From Paraburkholderia youngii (GTDB lineage Bacteria; Pseudomonadota; Gammaproteobacteria; Burkholderiales; Burkholderiaceae), in NCBI RefSeq assembly GCF_013366925.1, contig NZ_JAALDK010000001.1, positions 3,961,165 to 4,025,164 of the forward strand: a stretch of 64,000 nucleotides of DNA. Direction: 5' to 3'. Positions within the stretch are counted from its first letter, which is position 1. Each line of letters starts with the position of its first letter. The notes under the pieces are model-generated. The model worked only from the letters and a program-made list of their open reading frames with translations, was not told the origin of the DNA and did not search any database. The position numbers and the translations under genes are program-made. Below, in pieces: positions 39,659-48,237 of this stretch.

Positions 39659-40012
39659 CTAGTCAGTTTTCCATGATCCGCATTTCATGGCTTCTTCGAG
39701 CATCCCAAGGGTAAGCGAACGTCCACCGAGTAATTCTCGCGCGCTGGCACTGAACGGGGACTTCAGCGCGGCCGCGACGATGTCGAGTTTTCGCATATTG
39801 GCGGACGGAACGTAGCAGGCGACGTCGAAATCGCGCAGGTCCACCTGGAAGCGTTGAGCCCATGCCTGCATCACGTCGAGGATTCTCGCCGGCTCCCACT
39901 CCAGATCGTGATACAGATCCATGTCGCGGGTCAGCTCGTCGTCGAGGGGCAGCCCGGCGGGCGTGCGCATTTCGCGGATGAACCGAGTGAGATCGAGCCA
40001 AGTGTCGTTCAT
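39659..40012 (-). CDS. DUF1493 family protein
   Basis: 117 residues starting MNDTWLDLTRFIREM, with the DUF1493 pattern LTRDMDLYHDLEWEPARILDVMQAWAQRFQVDLRDFDV. Many members sit in enterobacterial genomes beside STM2901-family genes. Here its ATG overlaps the TAA of the upstream STM2901-like gene by one base (TAATG), so the two are translationally coupled. Composition is visibly less GC-rich than in neighbouring genes. Function unknown. Confidence 0.75.
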   Translation of the reverse strand: MNDTWLDLTRFIREMRTPAGLPLDDELTRDMDLYHDLEWEPARILDVMQAWAQRFQVDLRDFDVACYVPSANMRKLDIVAAALKSPFSASARELLGGRSLTLGMLEEAMKCGSWKTD

Positions 40013-40443
40013 TACAGGCGATCCTCCGGTTTGACCAGGCGGTTATAGGCATTGACCGTTTTGTAGCCGATTATTGCCACGTCAGATGCGGTGATTATCC
40101 ACCCGACTCCGGGAATTGCTCGACCGACGAATACGCCCAGATGGCTCGTCAACTTCACGCGCAGTAGCACGACGCTCGTCCATGACGTGAATGTAGGCAG
40201 AATCCGATGCTTTAACTCGAAGGGCAATAGCGAGCGGGACAGCTTCGACGCCACTGACGTGCCTTTTACCGCGCCGCCAAATTTGCCTCGCGTCGGAATG
40301 AAGCGCGAGCCTGCGACGATCATGGAGGCGCCCACGGCATCGCTGATACCGATTTGGGCCATGGTTTCATCCACGGAGATTAGAAGGAACAGTTGCGTCG
40401 CGGTTAGATTGCTGTGTATTCCATAGTTATATTTATTCGACAT
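40012..40443 (-). CDS. STM2901-family membrane-associated protein
   Basis: 143 residues from ATG at 40443 (MSNKYNYGIHSNLTATQLFLLISVDETMAQIG). Hydrophobic segments include IPGVGWIITASDVAIIGY; the rest is basic and Ser/Thr-rich, and the C-terminus is NRLVKPEDRL. It resembles STM2901 of Salmonella, also paired with a DUF1493 gene. It uses more A/T-ending codons than its neighbours, and its upstream 200 bases are also lower in GC, which hints at horizontal transfer. Function unknown; alternative start at 40524 is unlikely. Confidence 0.65.
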   Translation of the reverse strand: MSNKYNYGIHSNLTATQLFLLISVDETMAQIGISDAVGASMIVAGSRFIPTRGKFGGAVKGTSVASKLSRSLLPFELKHRILPTFTSWTSVVLLRVKLTSHLGVFVGRAIPGVGWIITASDVAIIGYKTVNAYNRLVKPEDRL

Positions 40444-40671
40444 ACCGGCGTGTGGACTTGATCGGGCAGGGGACAACGCATAACGCGTCGATGAACAATG
40501 GCGCGAGTCTTCGACTCGTGCCACATCAGTCCGTTAAGCTATCAAGTAACGACGGTAATGAAATGGGCGAAGGATGATTCCGCGCGACGGAATGCGACAG
40601 GCGTTACCAGGCTCCGCCAGCGGTGGCAAATCGACAAGACGATTCTTATCCGGCCCTGGTCAGCATTGATA

Positions 40672-41871
40672 TCAATGCCCCGTCCGCGCCGGCAAGCGCA
40701 AATGATTCCACGCGCCGAGCCCGGCAAACCCGATCCCCGCGATAGTGACGCCGATCCACCCGAACGCCGGCCACACGATCGCGCCGACACCCGAGCCCAG
40801 CGCACCGCCGATGAAATACGCGACCATGTACACGGTATTCACGCGGCTGCGCGCGTCGGGCTTCAACGCGTAGATGCGCGACTGATTGGAAATCTGCGCG
40901 GCCTGCACGCCGATGTCGAGAATGATCACGCCGACCACGAGTCCCGCGATGCTCTTCGCCGATGCGCCGAAGATCACGAACGCGATCACGACCAGCACGA
41001 GCGACACGGTGATGATCGCGCGCGGGCCACGCCGGTCGGCGAACTTGCCGGCCAGCGGCGCGGCCAGCGCGCCAGCCGCGCCGACGATACCGAACAGCCC
41101 CGCCGCCTGCGGCCCAAGATGAAACGGCGCACCCGCGAGCAACAGCGCGAGCACCGACCAGAAAAGGCTGAACGCGCCGAACAACGCCGCACCGGTCAGC
41201 GACGCCTCGCGCAGCGCGCGATGCTCGGTCACCAGATGCCACATCGACACGAGCAGCTTGCCGTACGGCAGCGTCGAGGTCGGCTGGCTCTTCGGCAGAC
41301 GCAAAATGATGACGACCGCGAGCGCGAGCAGCGCGACGACCGATGCGCCAAACACCGCGCGCCAGCCGAAGTATTCACCGACGATGCCCGCCGCGGTCCG
41401 CGCGAGCAGGATGCCGAGCAACAGGCCGCTCATCACGGTGCCGACCGCGTGGCCGCGCTCGGACGGCAACGCGAGTTCGGCCGCGAACGGCACCGCCTGT
41501 TGCGCGATCGTCGCGAGCACGCCGATCGCCAGACTCGCGACGATCAGCACCGCGAGCGTCGGCGCCGACGCCGCGACGATGAGCGCGACGCACATGCCGG
41601 CGATCTGCAGCAGGATCAGCAAACGCCGGTCGAAGCGGTCGCCGAGCGGCGCGAGCAGCAGCATGCCGGCGGCGTAGCCGAGCTGTGTGACGGCAGGCAC
41701 CGCGCCGACCCAGGACGCGCTGTCCGGAAACGACTGGCGCAAATTGTCGAGGAGTGGCTGATTGAAGTAGATGTTCGCCACAGAGACACCGGCGATCGTC
41801 GCGAGCAGCAGCAACACGCCGCGCAACGACCGGGCGGAGGAAGCGGAAGTGGAAGCGTCGGAAGTGGACAT
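40672..41871 (-). CDS. MFS exporter
   Basis: 399 residues from ATG at 41871 (MSTSDASTSASSARSLRG). Twelve membrane helices; the first includes GVLLLLATIAGVSVANIYFNQPLL. The loop 2-3 MFS motif is MLLLAPLGDRFDRRLLILLQ, and LAGKFADRRGPRAIITVSL is the equivalent in the second half. The NIYFNQPLLxxL start marks a subgroup of predicted drug exporters common in proteobacteria. No regulator is adjacent. Confidence 0.85.
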   Translation of the reverse strand: MSTSDASTSASSARSLRGVLLLLATIAGVSVANIYFNQPLLDNLRQSFPDSASWVGAVPAVTQLGYAAGMLLLAPLGDRFDRRLLILLQIAGMCVALIVAASAPTLAVLIVASLAIGVLATIAQQAVPFAAELALPSERGHAVGTVMSGLLLGILLARTAAGIVGEYFGWRAVFGASVVALLALAVVIILRLPKSQPTSTLPYGKLLVSMWHLVTEHRALREASLTGAALFGAFSLFWSVLALLLAGAPFHLGPQAAGLFGIVGAAGALAAPLAGKFADRRGPRAIITVSLVLVVIAFVIFGASAKSIAGLVVGVIILDIGVQAAQISNQSRIYALKPDARSRVNTVYMVAYFIGGALGSGVGAIVWPAFGWIGVTIAGIGFAGLGAWNHLRLPARTGH

Positions 41872-42013
41872 GACAGAGGCGGATCGACGGACCGGCCCAT
41901 GCGCGGTCCTCAAGCGTGCCGATCATACCGGAGCGGCGGGGTTCCTGCTGACGGTCGCGCGAGCGCTCGCCCGCGCGGCCGCCATCCGGTTGCAGATAGA
42001 TCTGCCGCTCCTG

Positions 42014-42838
42014 TCAGTCGATCAACGCGCCAGCATCGTAGAACGGATACGGGCCGTCGGCCGGATCCACATACGCGTGATGCGTGACGATGCCCGTCGC
42101 CGGCGCGTAGTAATGCAGCGCGTAAGCGGGGGGCTCCATCACGAACGCCGACGGTCCTTCCTCGCGAAAATCGAGCGCCACCTGGTGCGCGGGCGCGGGA
42201 ATCGCGCTCGCGATCGTGCCGCCGAAGCGCACGAACATCGAGCGATGCACGTGCCCGCAGAGCACGCGCTCGACGTTGGGATAGCGGGCGATCAATGCGG
42301 CGAGCTTGTCCGATGCCGCTGGGTCGAGCCGGATCTCGTCCATATGTCCGATGCCGCACGCGAACGGCGGATGATGCAGCGCGACCACGACCGGCGTGCC
42401 GCGCGCCGCATCGAGCTGCTGCGCGAGCCACGCGAGCCGCGTGTCACACAGCATGCCGGCGCTCGAACCGGGCACCAGCGAATCGAGCGCGATCACGCGC
42501 AGCGGGCCGACGTCGGCCGCGTACTGAACGAACTCGCCGCCGCTTTGCAATTCCTCGCGCTCGGGAAACGCCGCGCGCAGCGCGTTGCGTTCGTCGTGAT
42601 TGCCGACCATCAGGAAGTAGGGGATCTCGAGCGGTGCGAGCAGTGCCTTCAGGTGCGCGTACTGCTCTGGGTCGCCCTGATCGACGAGGTCGCCGGTCAT
42701 CAGCACCGCGTCGGGGCGCGGTGTGAGCGCGTTCAGCGCGTCGATGCAGCGCGCGAGGTAGGGAGCGGTATCGACGCGGCGATACGCGAGTGCGCCGGGT
42801 TGCTTGATATGCAGGTCGCTAATTTGAGCCAGCAGCAT
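42014..42838 (-). CDS. Calcineurin-like phosphodiesterase (CpdA/GpdQ type)
   Basis: 274 residues from ATG at 42838 (MLLAQISDLHIKQPG). All metallophosphoesterase motifs are present: DLH, TGDLVDQGD, GNHDERN, LHHPPF (here ALHHPPFACG) and CGHVHRS, giving two metal sites. The closest types are GpdQ glycerophosphodiesterase and cAMP phosphodiesterase. It follows phnT by 55 bp and ends the phn operon, suggesting it hydrolyses a phosphodiester imported by that transporter (inference). The longer start at 42907 overlaps phnT and is rejected. Confidence 0.87.
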   Translation of the reverse strand: MLLAQISDLHIKQPGALAYRRVDTAPYLARCIDALNALTPRPDAVLMTGDLVDQGDPEQYAHLKALLAPLEIPYFLMVGNHDERNALRAAFPEREELQSGGEFVQYAADVGPLRVIALDSLVPGSSAGMLCDTRLAWLAQQLDAARGTPVVVALHHPPFACGIGHMDEIRLDPAASDKLAALIARYPNVERVLCGHVHRSMFVRFGGTIASAIPAPAHQVALDFREEGPSAFVMEPPAYALHYYAPATGIVTHHAYVDPADGPYPFYDAGALID

Positions 42839-42893
42839 GAGAGGTCCTTCGGGTTGCTTCGTGTTGAGCGCCAGGCTGCGGCGCTGTTTGTAC

Positions 42894-43940
42894 CTACGAT
42901 AGCGCAATCAGTGCGTCCCGCTCGATCGAAATGCCGACCGGCGTGCCACGCGCAAGCTCGATACGGCCCGCGACGTCGACGAAGAGCGGCTCGGGCGCGG
43001 CGCCGCCAATCGTCAGACGCGTGCGTTCGCCGAGGAACGCGGTGCTTTCGATCAGGCCGCGCAGCTGCGCGAGCGCGGGGTCGGTGAGCCGCGCGTCCTC
43101 GGGGCGAAAGAAGATTTCGTGCGGGCCGGTCGCATTCGATGCATGCGCGGGCACCGGCACGGCGCCGCCGCTCGTCGTCAGCATGCCGTCGCGCGGCTCG
43201 CCCGCGATACGGTTGATCGTGCCGACGAACTGCGCGACCGTGCGATTGGCCGGACGATAGTAGATGTCACGCGGCGAACCGATCTGCTCGATGCGTCCCG
43301 CGCTCATCACGACGATCCGATCGCCGAGCTCCATCGCCTCGGCCTGATCGTGCGTCACGTAGACGGTGGTGATGCCGAGCTCGCGCAACAGCGCGTTCAT
43401 TTCCGTGCGCAATGCGTCGCGCAGACGCGCGTCGAGCGCGGTCAGCGGTTCGTCGAGCAGCAGCACGCGCGGCTGCACCGCGAGCGCGCGAGCGAGCGCC
43501 ACACGTTGACGCTGGCCGCCCGACAGTTGATCGATCGGTTTGTCCGCGTGCGCGGCAAGCCGCATCATGCCGAGCAGTTCGTCGACGCGTTGGCGGGCAG
43601 TTGCCGCCGGCACGCGCCTGATCTTCAGACCGTAGCCGATGTTGCCGCGCACGGTCAGGTTCGGAAACAGCGCGTAGCTCTGGAACACCATGCCGACCGC
43701 GCGTTTTTCGATCGGCAGCGTGGTCACGTCGTCGTCGCCGAATGCGATGCGGCCGCCCGCGTCCGGGGTTTCGAGGCCCGCGATCAGGCGCAGCGTCGTC
43801 GTCTTGCCGCAGCCCGACGGTCCGAGCAGCACGAGGGTTTCGCCCGCGCCGATCGACAGGTCGAGCGGTTCGAGCACGCGCGTGCCGCGAAACGTCTTGG
43901 CGCATTGCGTGAGCGTGATGGGAACCGAGGTGAGTTTCAT
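42894..43940 (-). CDS. phnT: 2-aminoethylphosphonate-type ABC transporter ATP-binding protein
   Basis: 348 residues from ATG at 43940 (MKLTSVPITLTQCAKTF). ABC motifs are in order: Walker A GPSGCGKTTT (~42-51), LSGGQRQRVALARAL signature, Walker B RVLLLDEPLTALD, and the H-loop TVYVTHDQAE. A C-terminal TOBE domain contains GPHEIFFRPEDARL. This is the polyamine/spermidine-like importer ATPase subfamily to which PhnT belongs. Its ATG overlaps the phnV stop (ATGA). The substrate could be 2-aminoethylphosphonate or a glycerophosphodiester; a phosphodiesterase gene follows. Confidence 0.87.
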   Translation of the reverse strand: MKLTSVPITLTQCAKTFRGTRVLEPLDLSIGAGETLVLLGPSGCGKTTTLRLIAGLETPDAGGRIAFGDDDVTTLPIEKRAVGMVFQSYALFPNLTVRGNIGYGLKIRRVPAATARQRVDELLGMMRLAAHADKPIDQLSGGQRQRVALARALAVQPRVLLLDEPLTALDARLRDALRTEMNALLRELGITTVYVTHDQAEAMELGDRIVVMSAGRIEQIGSPRDIYYRPANRTVAQFVGTINRIAGEPRDGMLTTSGGAVPVPAHASNATGPHEIFFRPEDARLTDPALAQLRGLIESTAFLGERTRLTIGGAAPEPLFVDVAGRIELARGTPVGISIERDALIALS

Positions 43941-44884
43941 GGCGTGTCGATGGGTTTCGCGAAAGAGGCGGCGCCGTGCCTGTTCGACGCGCTGCGCTGG
44001 CCGGTCGCATCGACGCCGAGCCATTGCATCGCGACGAGCAGCGGCATCGTCATGATGAAGAACAGGATCGTGTACGCGCTGCCGATCTCGATGCGCATCG
44101 ACGCGTAGGTATCGGCGAGGCCGACCGGCAGCGTCTTCGTATCGGGCGTGTGCAGCATCCACGTGAGGTTGAATTCGCCGATCGACAGCGTCAGCACCGC
44201 GAGCGCGCCCGCGACGATGCCGGGCCGCGCGTTCGGCAGCACGATCGTCACGAAGCGCGTGAAGAAGCCCGCGCCGAGGCTTGCCGCGCCTTCTTCTAGC
44301 GTGCGCAGATCGCTGCTCGCGCAGACCGCCGCGACCGCGCGCACCATGAACGGGAGCGTGAATACCACATGCCCGACCACGATGAACGCCGCGCTCATCC
44401 GGAACGCCGTGAAGCCGCCGTAGATCACCAGCAGCGCGAGCGCCGATGCGAGGCCGGGCAGCGCGATCGGCAGCACCAGAAACTCCTCGACGATGCGTGT
44501 GAAGCTTGTCTTGCTGCGCGCGAGCACGTAGCCCGCGGGTACGCCGGTCAACAGCGTGACGACGAGCGTCGCGGCGGCCACTTCGAGCGACAGCCACACC
44601 GAGCCGTGATACTGGCCCCACACTTCGACGAGCCAGCGCAGCGTGAATCCGCTCGACACGCCCTTGAAGTAGTTGACCGTCAGCCCCGCGACGATCGACA
44701 TGATGACCGGCACGATCAGGAACGCGCACAGCAGCAGCGTGACGAACCATTGACCCGCGGCGAGCCAGGTTCGCGAGGAAGGCCACGCGCGTCGCGCGCG
44801 CGGTCCCGCTGCCGGTTGCGACGGCGAGGAGGACGATGAGGCCGAGGAGGCCGTGACTGAGTTCATGGATGGGTTGTCGTTCAT
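43937..44884 (-). CDS. phnV: 2-aminoethylphosphonate-type ABC transporter permease
   Basis: 315 residues from ATG at 44884 (MNDNPSMNSVTASSA), with a Ser-rich cytoplasmic N-terminus. Six membrane helices and the permease EAA loop EEGAASLGAGFFTRFVTIVLPNARPGI are present. It overlaps phnU upstream and phnT downstream by four bases each (ATGA), so the three are translationally coupled. An upstream in-frame Met at 45157 lies within phnU and is not used. Confidence 0.86.
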   Translation of the reverse strand: MNDNPSMNSVTASSASSSSSPSQPAAGPRARRAWPSSRTWLAAGQWFVTLLLCAFLIVPVIMSIVAGLTVNYFKGVSSGFTLRWLVEVWGQYHGSVWLSLEVAAATLVVTLLTGVPAGYVLARSKTSFTRIVEEFLVLPIALPGLASALALLVIYGGFTAFRMSAAFIVVGHVVFTLPFMVRAVAAVCASSDLRTLEEGAASLGAGFFTRFVTIVLPNARPGIVAGALAVLTLSIGEFNLTWMLHTPDTKTLPVGLADTYASMRIEIGSAYTILFFIMTMPLLVAMQWLGVDATGQRSASNRHGAASFAKPIDTP

Positions 44885-45705
44885 GCGCTCGCCGCCACGC
44901 CCGAACCGCTCGCGCTGCGCGCGATCGCCAGCACCGCCCACGTGACGATGCCCAGCACGATCGACAGCCCCGCGGCGGTCACCATGTTCGCGTTCAGCGT
45001 GAACTCGGTATAGATGGTCATCGGCAGCACGTCGATGTCGGTGGCGAGCGTGAACGCTGTGCCGAACGCGCCCATCGCGGTCGCGAAGCACACGGCGCCT
45101 GCCGCGATCAGACCGGGCGACAGCGCCGGCAACACGATGTCGCGTATGATGCGCCACGGCGATGCGCCGAGCGAGCGCGCGGCCTCTTCGAGCGATTGAT
45201 CGAGCTTGGTCGCGGAGGCCATCACGGTGACGATCACACGCGGAATCGAGAAGTACAGATAGCCGAGAAACAGGCCGCTCATCGAATACGCGAATACCCA
45301 GCGATCGCCCGCGAGTTTCAGCGAGAGCGCGCCGATCAGCCCCTGACGCCCGGCCAGCATGATGACCATGAAGCCCACGACGACACCGGGAAATGCGAGC
45401 GGAAACGTCAGCAGCGCGAGCAGCGTACGCTTGCCGGCGAACTCGCGGCGCGCGAGCAGCAGCCCCGCGATCACCGACAGCACCAGGGTGGCCGCCGTGA
45501 CCGCCGCCGACAGCACGACGGTCGCGCCGAGGCTCGACATATAACGCGGATTGGTCAGCATCGCGCGATAGGTCGCGAACGCGTGGCCGCCGCCGGAGAG
45601 CTGCGCGAGCGCGCCCATCGGCAGCAGCCAGAACGCGATGAACACCGCGAGCGCCGGCGCGAGCAACGCGATGCGCCAGCGCAACGGGAACGTGACGTCG
45701 TTCAA
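44881..45705 (-). CDS. phnU: 2-aminoethylphosphonate-type ABC transporter permease
   Basis: 274 residues, best started at the TTG at 45705 (LNDVTFPLRWRIALLAPAL): no ATG exists before the first helix except in a long tail inside phnS, and the TTG overlaps the phnS stop as TTGA. Six membrane helices; EAA loop EEAARSLGASPWRIIRDIVLPALSPGL. Preceded by CTGCAGGTGATGCAT. With PhnV it forms the transmembrane channel. Confidence 0.85.
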   Translation of the reverse strand: MNDVTFPLRWRIALLAPALAVFIAFWLLPMGALAQLSGGGHAFATYRAMLTNPRYMSSLGATVVLSAAVTAATLVLSVIAGLLLARREFAGKRTLLALLTFPLAFPGVVVGFMVIMLAGRQGLIGALSLKLAGDRWVFAYSMSGLFLGYLYFSIPRVIVTVMASATKLDQSLEEAARSLGASPWRIIRDIVLPALSPGLIAAGAVCFATAMGAFGTAFTLATDIDVLPMTIYTEFTLNANMVTAAGLSIVLGIVTWAVLAIARSASGSGVAASA

Positions 45706-46784
45706 TGCATCACCTGCAGATAGCGCTCGCCGAAGCCCGACTGTTTCTCGGCCATCTTCGCGAAGTCGACCGGCTTCGCGCGCGCGTATTCGCTCGCGGG
45801 CAGGAACTGCGCGGCGGTCTCGGCATTCATCGCGCTCGCGCGCACCGGCCGCAGATACGCCTGCGCCCACAGCTTCTGGCCTTCGTCGGACAGCACGAAA
45901 TCGAGCACCTTCTTGCCGTTCGTTTCATGCGGCGCGCCCTTCACGAGGCTCATCACGTACGGCACCGAGATCGTGCCTTCCTGCGGAATCACGAATTCGA
46001 CGTTCGCATGATCCTTGTACTTCGCGCGATACGCGTCGAAGTCATAGTCGAGCAGGATGGGGATTTCGCCGGACAGCACGCGCGCGTACGCGGTTTGTTT
46101 CGGCACGATCGGCGCGTTCGCCTTGAGCTTCCTGAACCAGTCGAGGCCCGGCGCGAAGTTATCGAGCGTGCCGCCGAGCGCCTGGTTCACCGCGACCGCG
46201 CCCGCATAGCCGACGAAGGCGCTCGACGGATCGAGGTAGCCGATCATCCCTTTGTATTCGGGCTTCAGCAGATCGGCCCACGAGCGCGGCACCGGCTTGC
46301 CTTCGAGCGCGTCCTTGTTGACGAAGAAGCCGAGCGTGCCCGAGTGGATCGTGAACCAGTAGCCTTGCGGGTCTTTCAGGCTGGCGGGAATGTCGTCCCA
46401 GTGCGCGGGCTTGTACGCCTGGATCACGCCCTTGTCCTTGGCCTGGAACGCCGACGACACGCCGAGATACACGACGTCGGCAACCGGGCTTTTCTGCTCG
46501 GCCATCAGCTGTGCGATCGATTGGCCCGAGTTCTTGTTGTCGAACGGCACGCGAATGCCGGTCTTTTGCTGGATCGCCTTGATCTGGCTCGCCCAGTCGG
46601 CCCATTCGGGCGGGCAGTTGTAGCAGATCGCGGTTTCATCGGCGCGCGCGGTTTGCGGCGCGAGCGTGACGAACGCCGCGCCGGCGACGAGCAGGCTCGC
46701 CGGCAGCACGGTCGCGGCGACGAGCGACAGTTTCTGCCGGAGCGGTTTGAGCGAGGATGCGAAGCGTGAGGTCGAGCGGGTCAC
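45702..46784 (-). CDS. phnS: 2-aminoethylphosphonate-type ABC transporter binding protein
   Basis: 360 residues with a long signal peptide (MTRSTSRFASSLKPLRQKLSL... ending near ARA-DE). The mature part is of the extracellular solute-binding type 1/6 family: WADWASQIKAIQQKTGIRVPFDNKNSGQSI, AYKPAHWDDIPASLKDPQGYW, and GMIGYLDPSSAFVGYAGA, which match PhnS annotations. Periplasmic receptor for the PhnTUV transporter. Just upstream are two LacI-type operators and then an IS5-group element that separates the operon from its probable regulator gene. Confidence 0.85.
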   Translation of the reverse strand: MTRSTSRFASSLKPLRQKLSLVAATVLPASLLVAGAAFVTLAPQTARADETAICYNCPPEWADWASQIKAIQQKTGIRVPFDNKNSGQSIAQLMAEQKSPVADVVYLGVSSAFQAKDKGVIQAYKPAHWDDIPASLKDPQGYWFTIHSGTLGFFVNKDALEGKPVPRSWADLLKPEYKGMIGYLDPSSAFVGYAGAVAVNQALGGTLDNFAPGLDWFRKLKANAPIVPKQTAYARVLSGEIPILLDYDFDAYRAKYKDHANVEFVIPQEGTISVPYVMSLVKGAPHETNGKKVLDFVLSDEGQKLWAQAYLRPVRASAMNAETAAQFLPASEYARAKPVDFAKMAEKQSGFGERYLQVMH

Positions 46785-46807
46785 TGCAGGTCTCCTGTGT
46801 CGATCGG

Positions 46808-46821
46808 TGCAAGTGCTTGCG
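46808..46821. promoter_or_regulatory. Putative LacI-family operator O1 upstream of phnS
   Basis: TGCAAGTGCTTGCG matches the LacI-family consensus TGnAAnCGnTTnCA at 8 of 10 defined positions; the central step is TG rather than CG. It is 24 bp before the phnS start. Confidence 0.45.
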
Positions 46822-46852
46822 CACTCACGCCGGGCCCGTAGAAGGTGGTGGT

Positions 46853-46866
46853 TGCAAGCGGTTGTA
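46853..46866. promoter_or_regulatory. Putative LacI-family operator O2 upstream of phnS
   Basis: TGCAAGCGGTTGTA matches TGnAAnCGnTTnCA at 9 of 10 defined positions, including the central CG. Centre-to-centre distance to O1 is 45 bp. It lies on the phnS side of the IS element, so the site was not separated from phnS by the insertion. Confidence 0.55.
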
Positions 46867-46881
46867 GTGCGCGAGGGCTGC

Positions 46882-46885
46882 CTAG
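46882..46885. repeat. Target-site duplication, left copy (CTAG)
   Basis: CTAG flanks the left inverted repeat; the identical CTAG follows the right end at 48238-48241. A four-base YTAR duplication is the hallmark of the IS5 group. Confidence 0.8.
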
Positions 46886-48237
46886 CAGGCTGTTGAATTT
46901 GGATCCCGTGTAAACGGGGTTTGAAGGACGGGCGTTATGGATATCGTGTTCATGATCTTTGGCAGCGGATGCGATGCGCGGAATGGACGAGATGCAGGAA
47001 CCCCTGTTCACGACGGTCAAGCTCGAGGACTTCGTCCCGGCAGATCACCCGTTGCGACCGATCCGGTTGCTGGTGAATGATGCGTTGAAACGGCTCAACG
47101 GGCTGTTCAGCGTCATCTACGCGGACACCGGTCGTGCCTCGATTGCGCCTGAGAAGCTGATGCGGGCGCTGCTGTTGCAGGTGTTCTACTCCGTACGCAG
47201 CGAGCGCATGCTGATGGAGCAGATGCGCTACAACCTGCTGTTCCGCTGGTTTGTCGGGCTGGCGATTGAGGACGCCGTGTGGGACCACTCGGTGTTCTCG
47301 AAGAACCGCGACCGGCTTCTGGAGCATGAAGTCGTGGAAGCGTTCTTCACCGAAGTCATGAGCCTGGCGGACAAGCGGGGCTTGCTGTCGAGAGAGCATT
47401 TCTCGGTGGACGGCACGCTGATTCAGGCGTGGGCCAGTCACAAAAGCTTCCGCCGCAAGGACGGCCCGGACGATGGTCCGCCAGCCGGCGGTGGCCGCAA
47501 CGCCGACACCGACTGGAAAGGCGAGCGACGTAGCAATGCCACGCACGAGTCGACTACTGATCCGGAGGCGCGATTGTTCAAGAAGAGCCACAAGAGCCCG
47601 GCCATCCTGTGCTACCACGGGCACATCCTGATGGAGAATCGCTCGGGGCTGGTGGTCGGCGCCGTGGTTAGTCACGCAGATGGTTTTGCCGAGCGGGCCA
47701 GCGCATTGCAATTGCTCGATTGCGTGCCAGGTACTCATGCGAAGACAGTTGGCGCCGACAAGGCGTATGACACCCGTGACTTCGTGAACGATTGCCGCGC
47801 TCGCAACGTGACACCGCATGTCGCGCGCAACGATGAGCGTTGGGGCGGCAGCGCCATCGACGGTCGCACTTCGCGGCATGCGGGCTACCGGACTAGCCAG
47901 ATCATCCGCAAACGAATCGAAGAGCATTTCGGCTGGGGCAAAACCATCGGGCGGATCCGGCAGACGGTCTATCGCGGCCTCAAGCGCGTCGACCAGCACT
48001 TCAAGCTGACGATGGTTGCGAGCAATCTGACCCGCATGGCCCGAATGCCAGGGATGGTGCCGCGAGGAGCGACGCGATGAGCCGCCAATGCGCGAAGACT
48101 GCGCGCCAGACGAGCCGCATGCGTGCGCCTGCCCCGCGCAGATCGCGCGGTGAACCGTTAATTCAGCGCAATATCGCACGCGCAAGTCTCCTGAACATAG
48201 CTTCGGTCGTCATGACGGGGCGCTTTTCAACAGCCTG
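46886..48237 (+). mobile_element. IS5-family (IS5 group) insertion sequence, intact
   Basis: 1352-bp element with perfect 12-bp terminal inverted repeats CAGGCTGTTGAA (46886-46897) and TTCAACAGCCTG (48226-48237), a CTAG target duplication on both sides, and one intact transposase gene reading rightward. It sits between lacI and phnS with its transposase opposite to both. Perfect ends, target duplication and full-length transposase suggest a recent insertion that may still be active. Confidence 0.93.
46974..48080 (+). CDS. IS5-family DDE transposase
   Basis: 368 residues from ATG at 46974 (MRGMDEMQEPLFTTVKLED); a TTG at 46959 or ATG at 46983 are alternatives. N-terminal DUF772-type domain (~25-100: LRPIRLLVNDALKRLN, LLLQVFYSVRSERMLMEQM). 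The DDE catalytic core shows HFSVDGTLIQAW (first Asp), VGADKAYDTRDFV (second Asp) and IEEHFGWGKTIG (Glu). No frameshift or stop is visible, so the enzyme should be functional. The C-terminal remainder up to the right repeat is non-coding, ~150 bp. Confidence 0.93.
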   Translation: MRGMDEMQEPLFTTVKLEDFVPADHPLRPIRLLVNDALKRLNGLFSVIYADTGRASIAPEKLMRALLLQVFYSVRSERMLMEQMRYNLLFRWFVGLAIEDAVWDHSVFSKNRDRLLEHEVVEAFFTEVMSLADKRGLLSREHFSVDGTLIQAWASHKSFRRKDGPDDGPPAGGGRNADTDWKGERRSNATHESTTDPEARLFKKSHKSPAILCYHGHILMENRSGLVVGAVVSHADGFAERASALQLLDCVPGTHAKTVGADKAYDTRDFVNDCRARNVTPHVARNDERWGGSAIDGRTSRHAGYRTSQIIRKRIEEHFGWGKTIGRIRQTVYRGLKRVDQHFKLTMVASNLTRMARMPGMVPRGATR

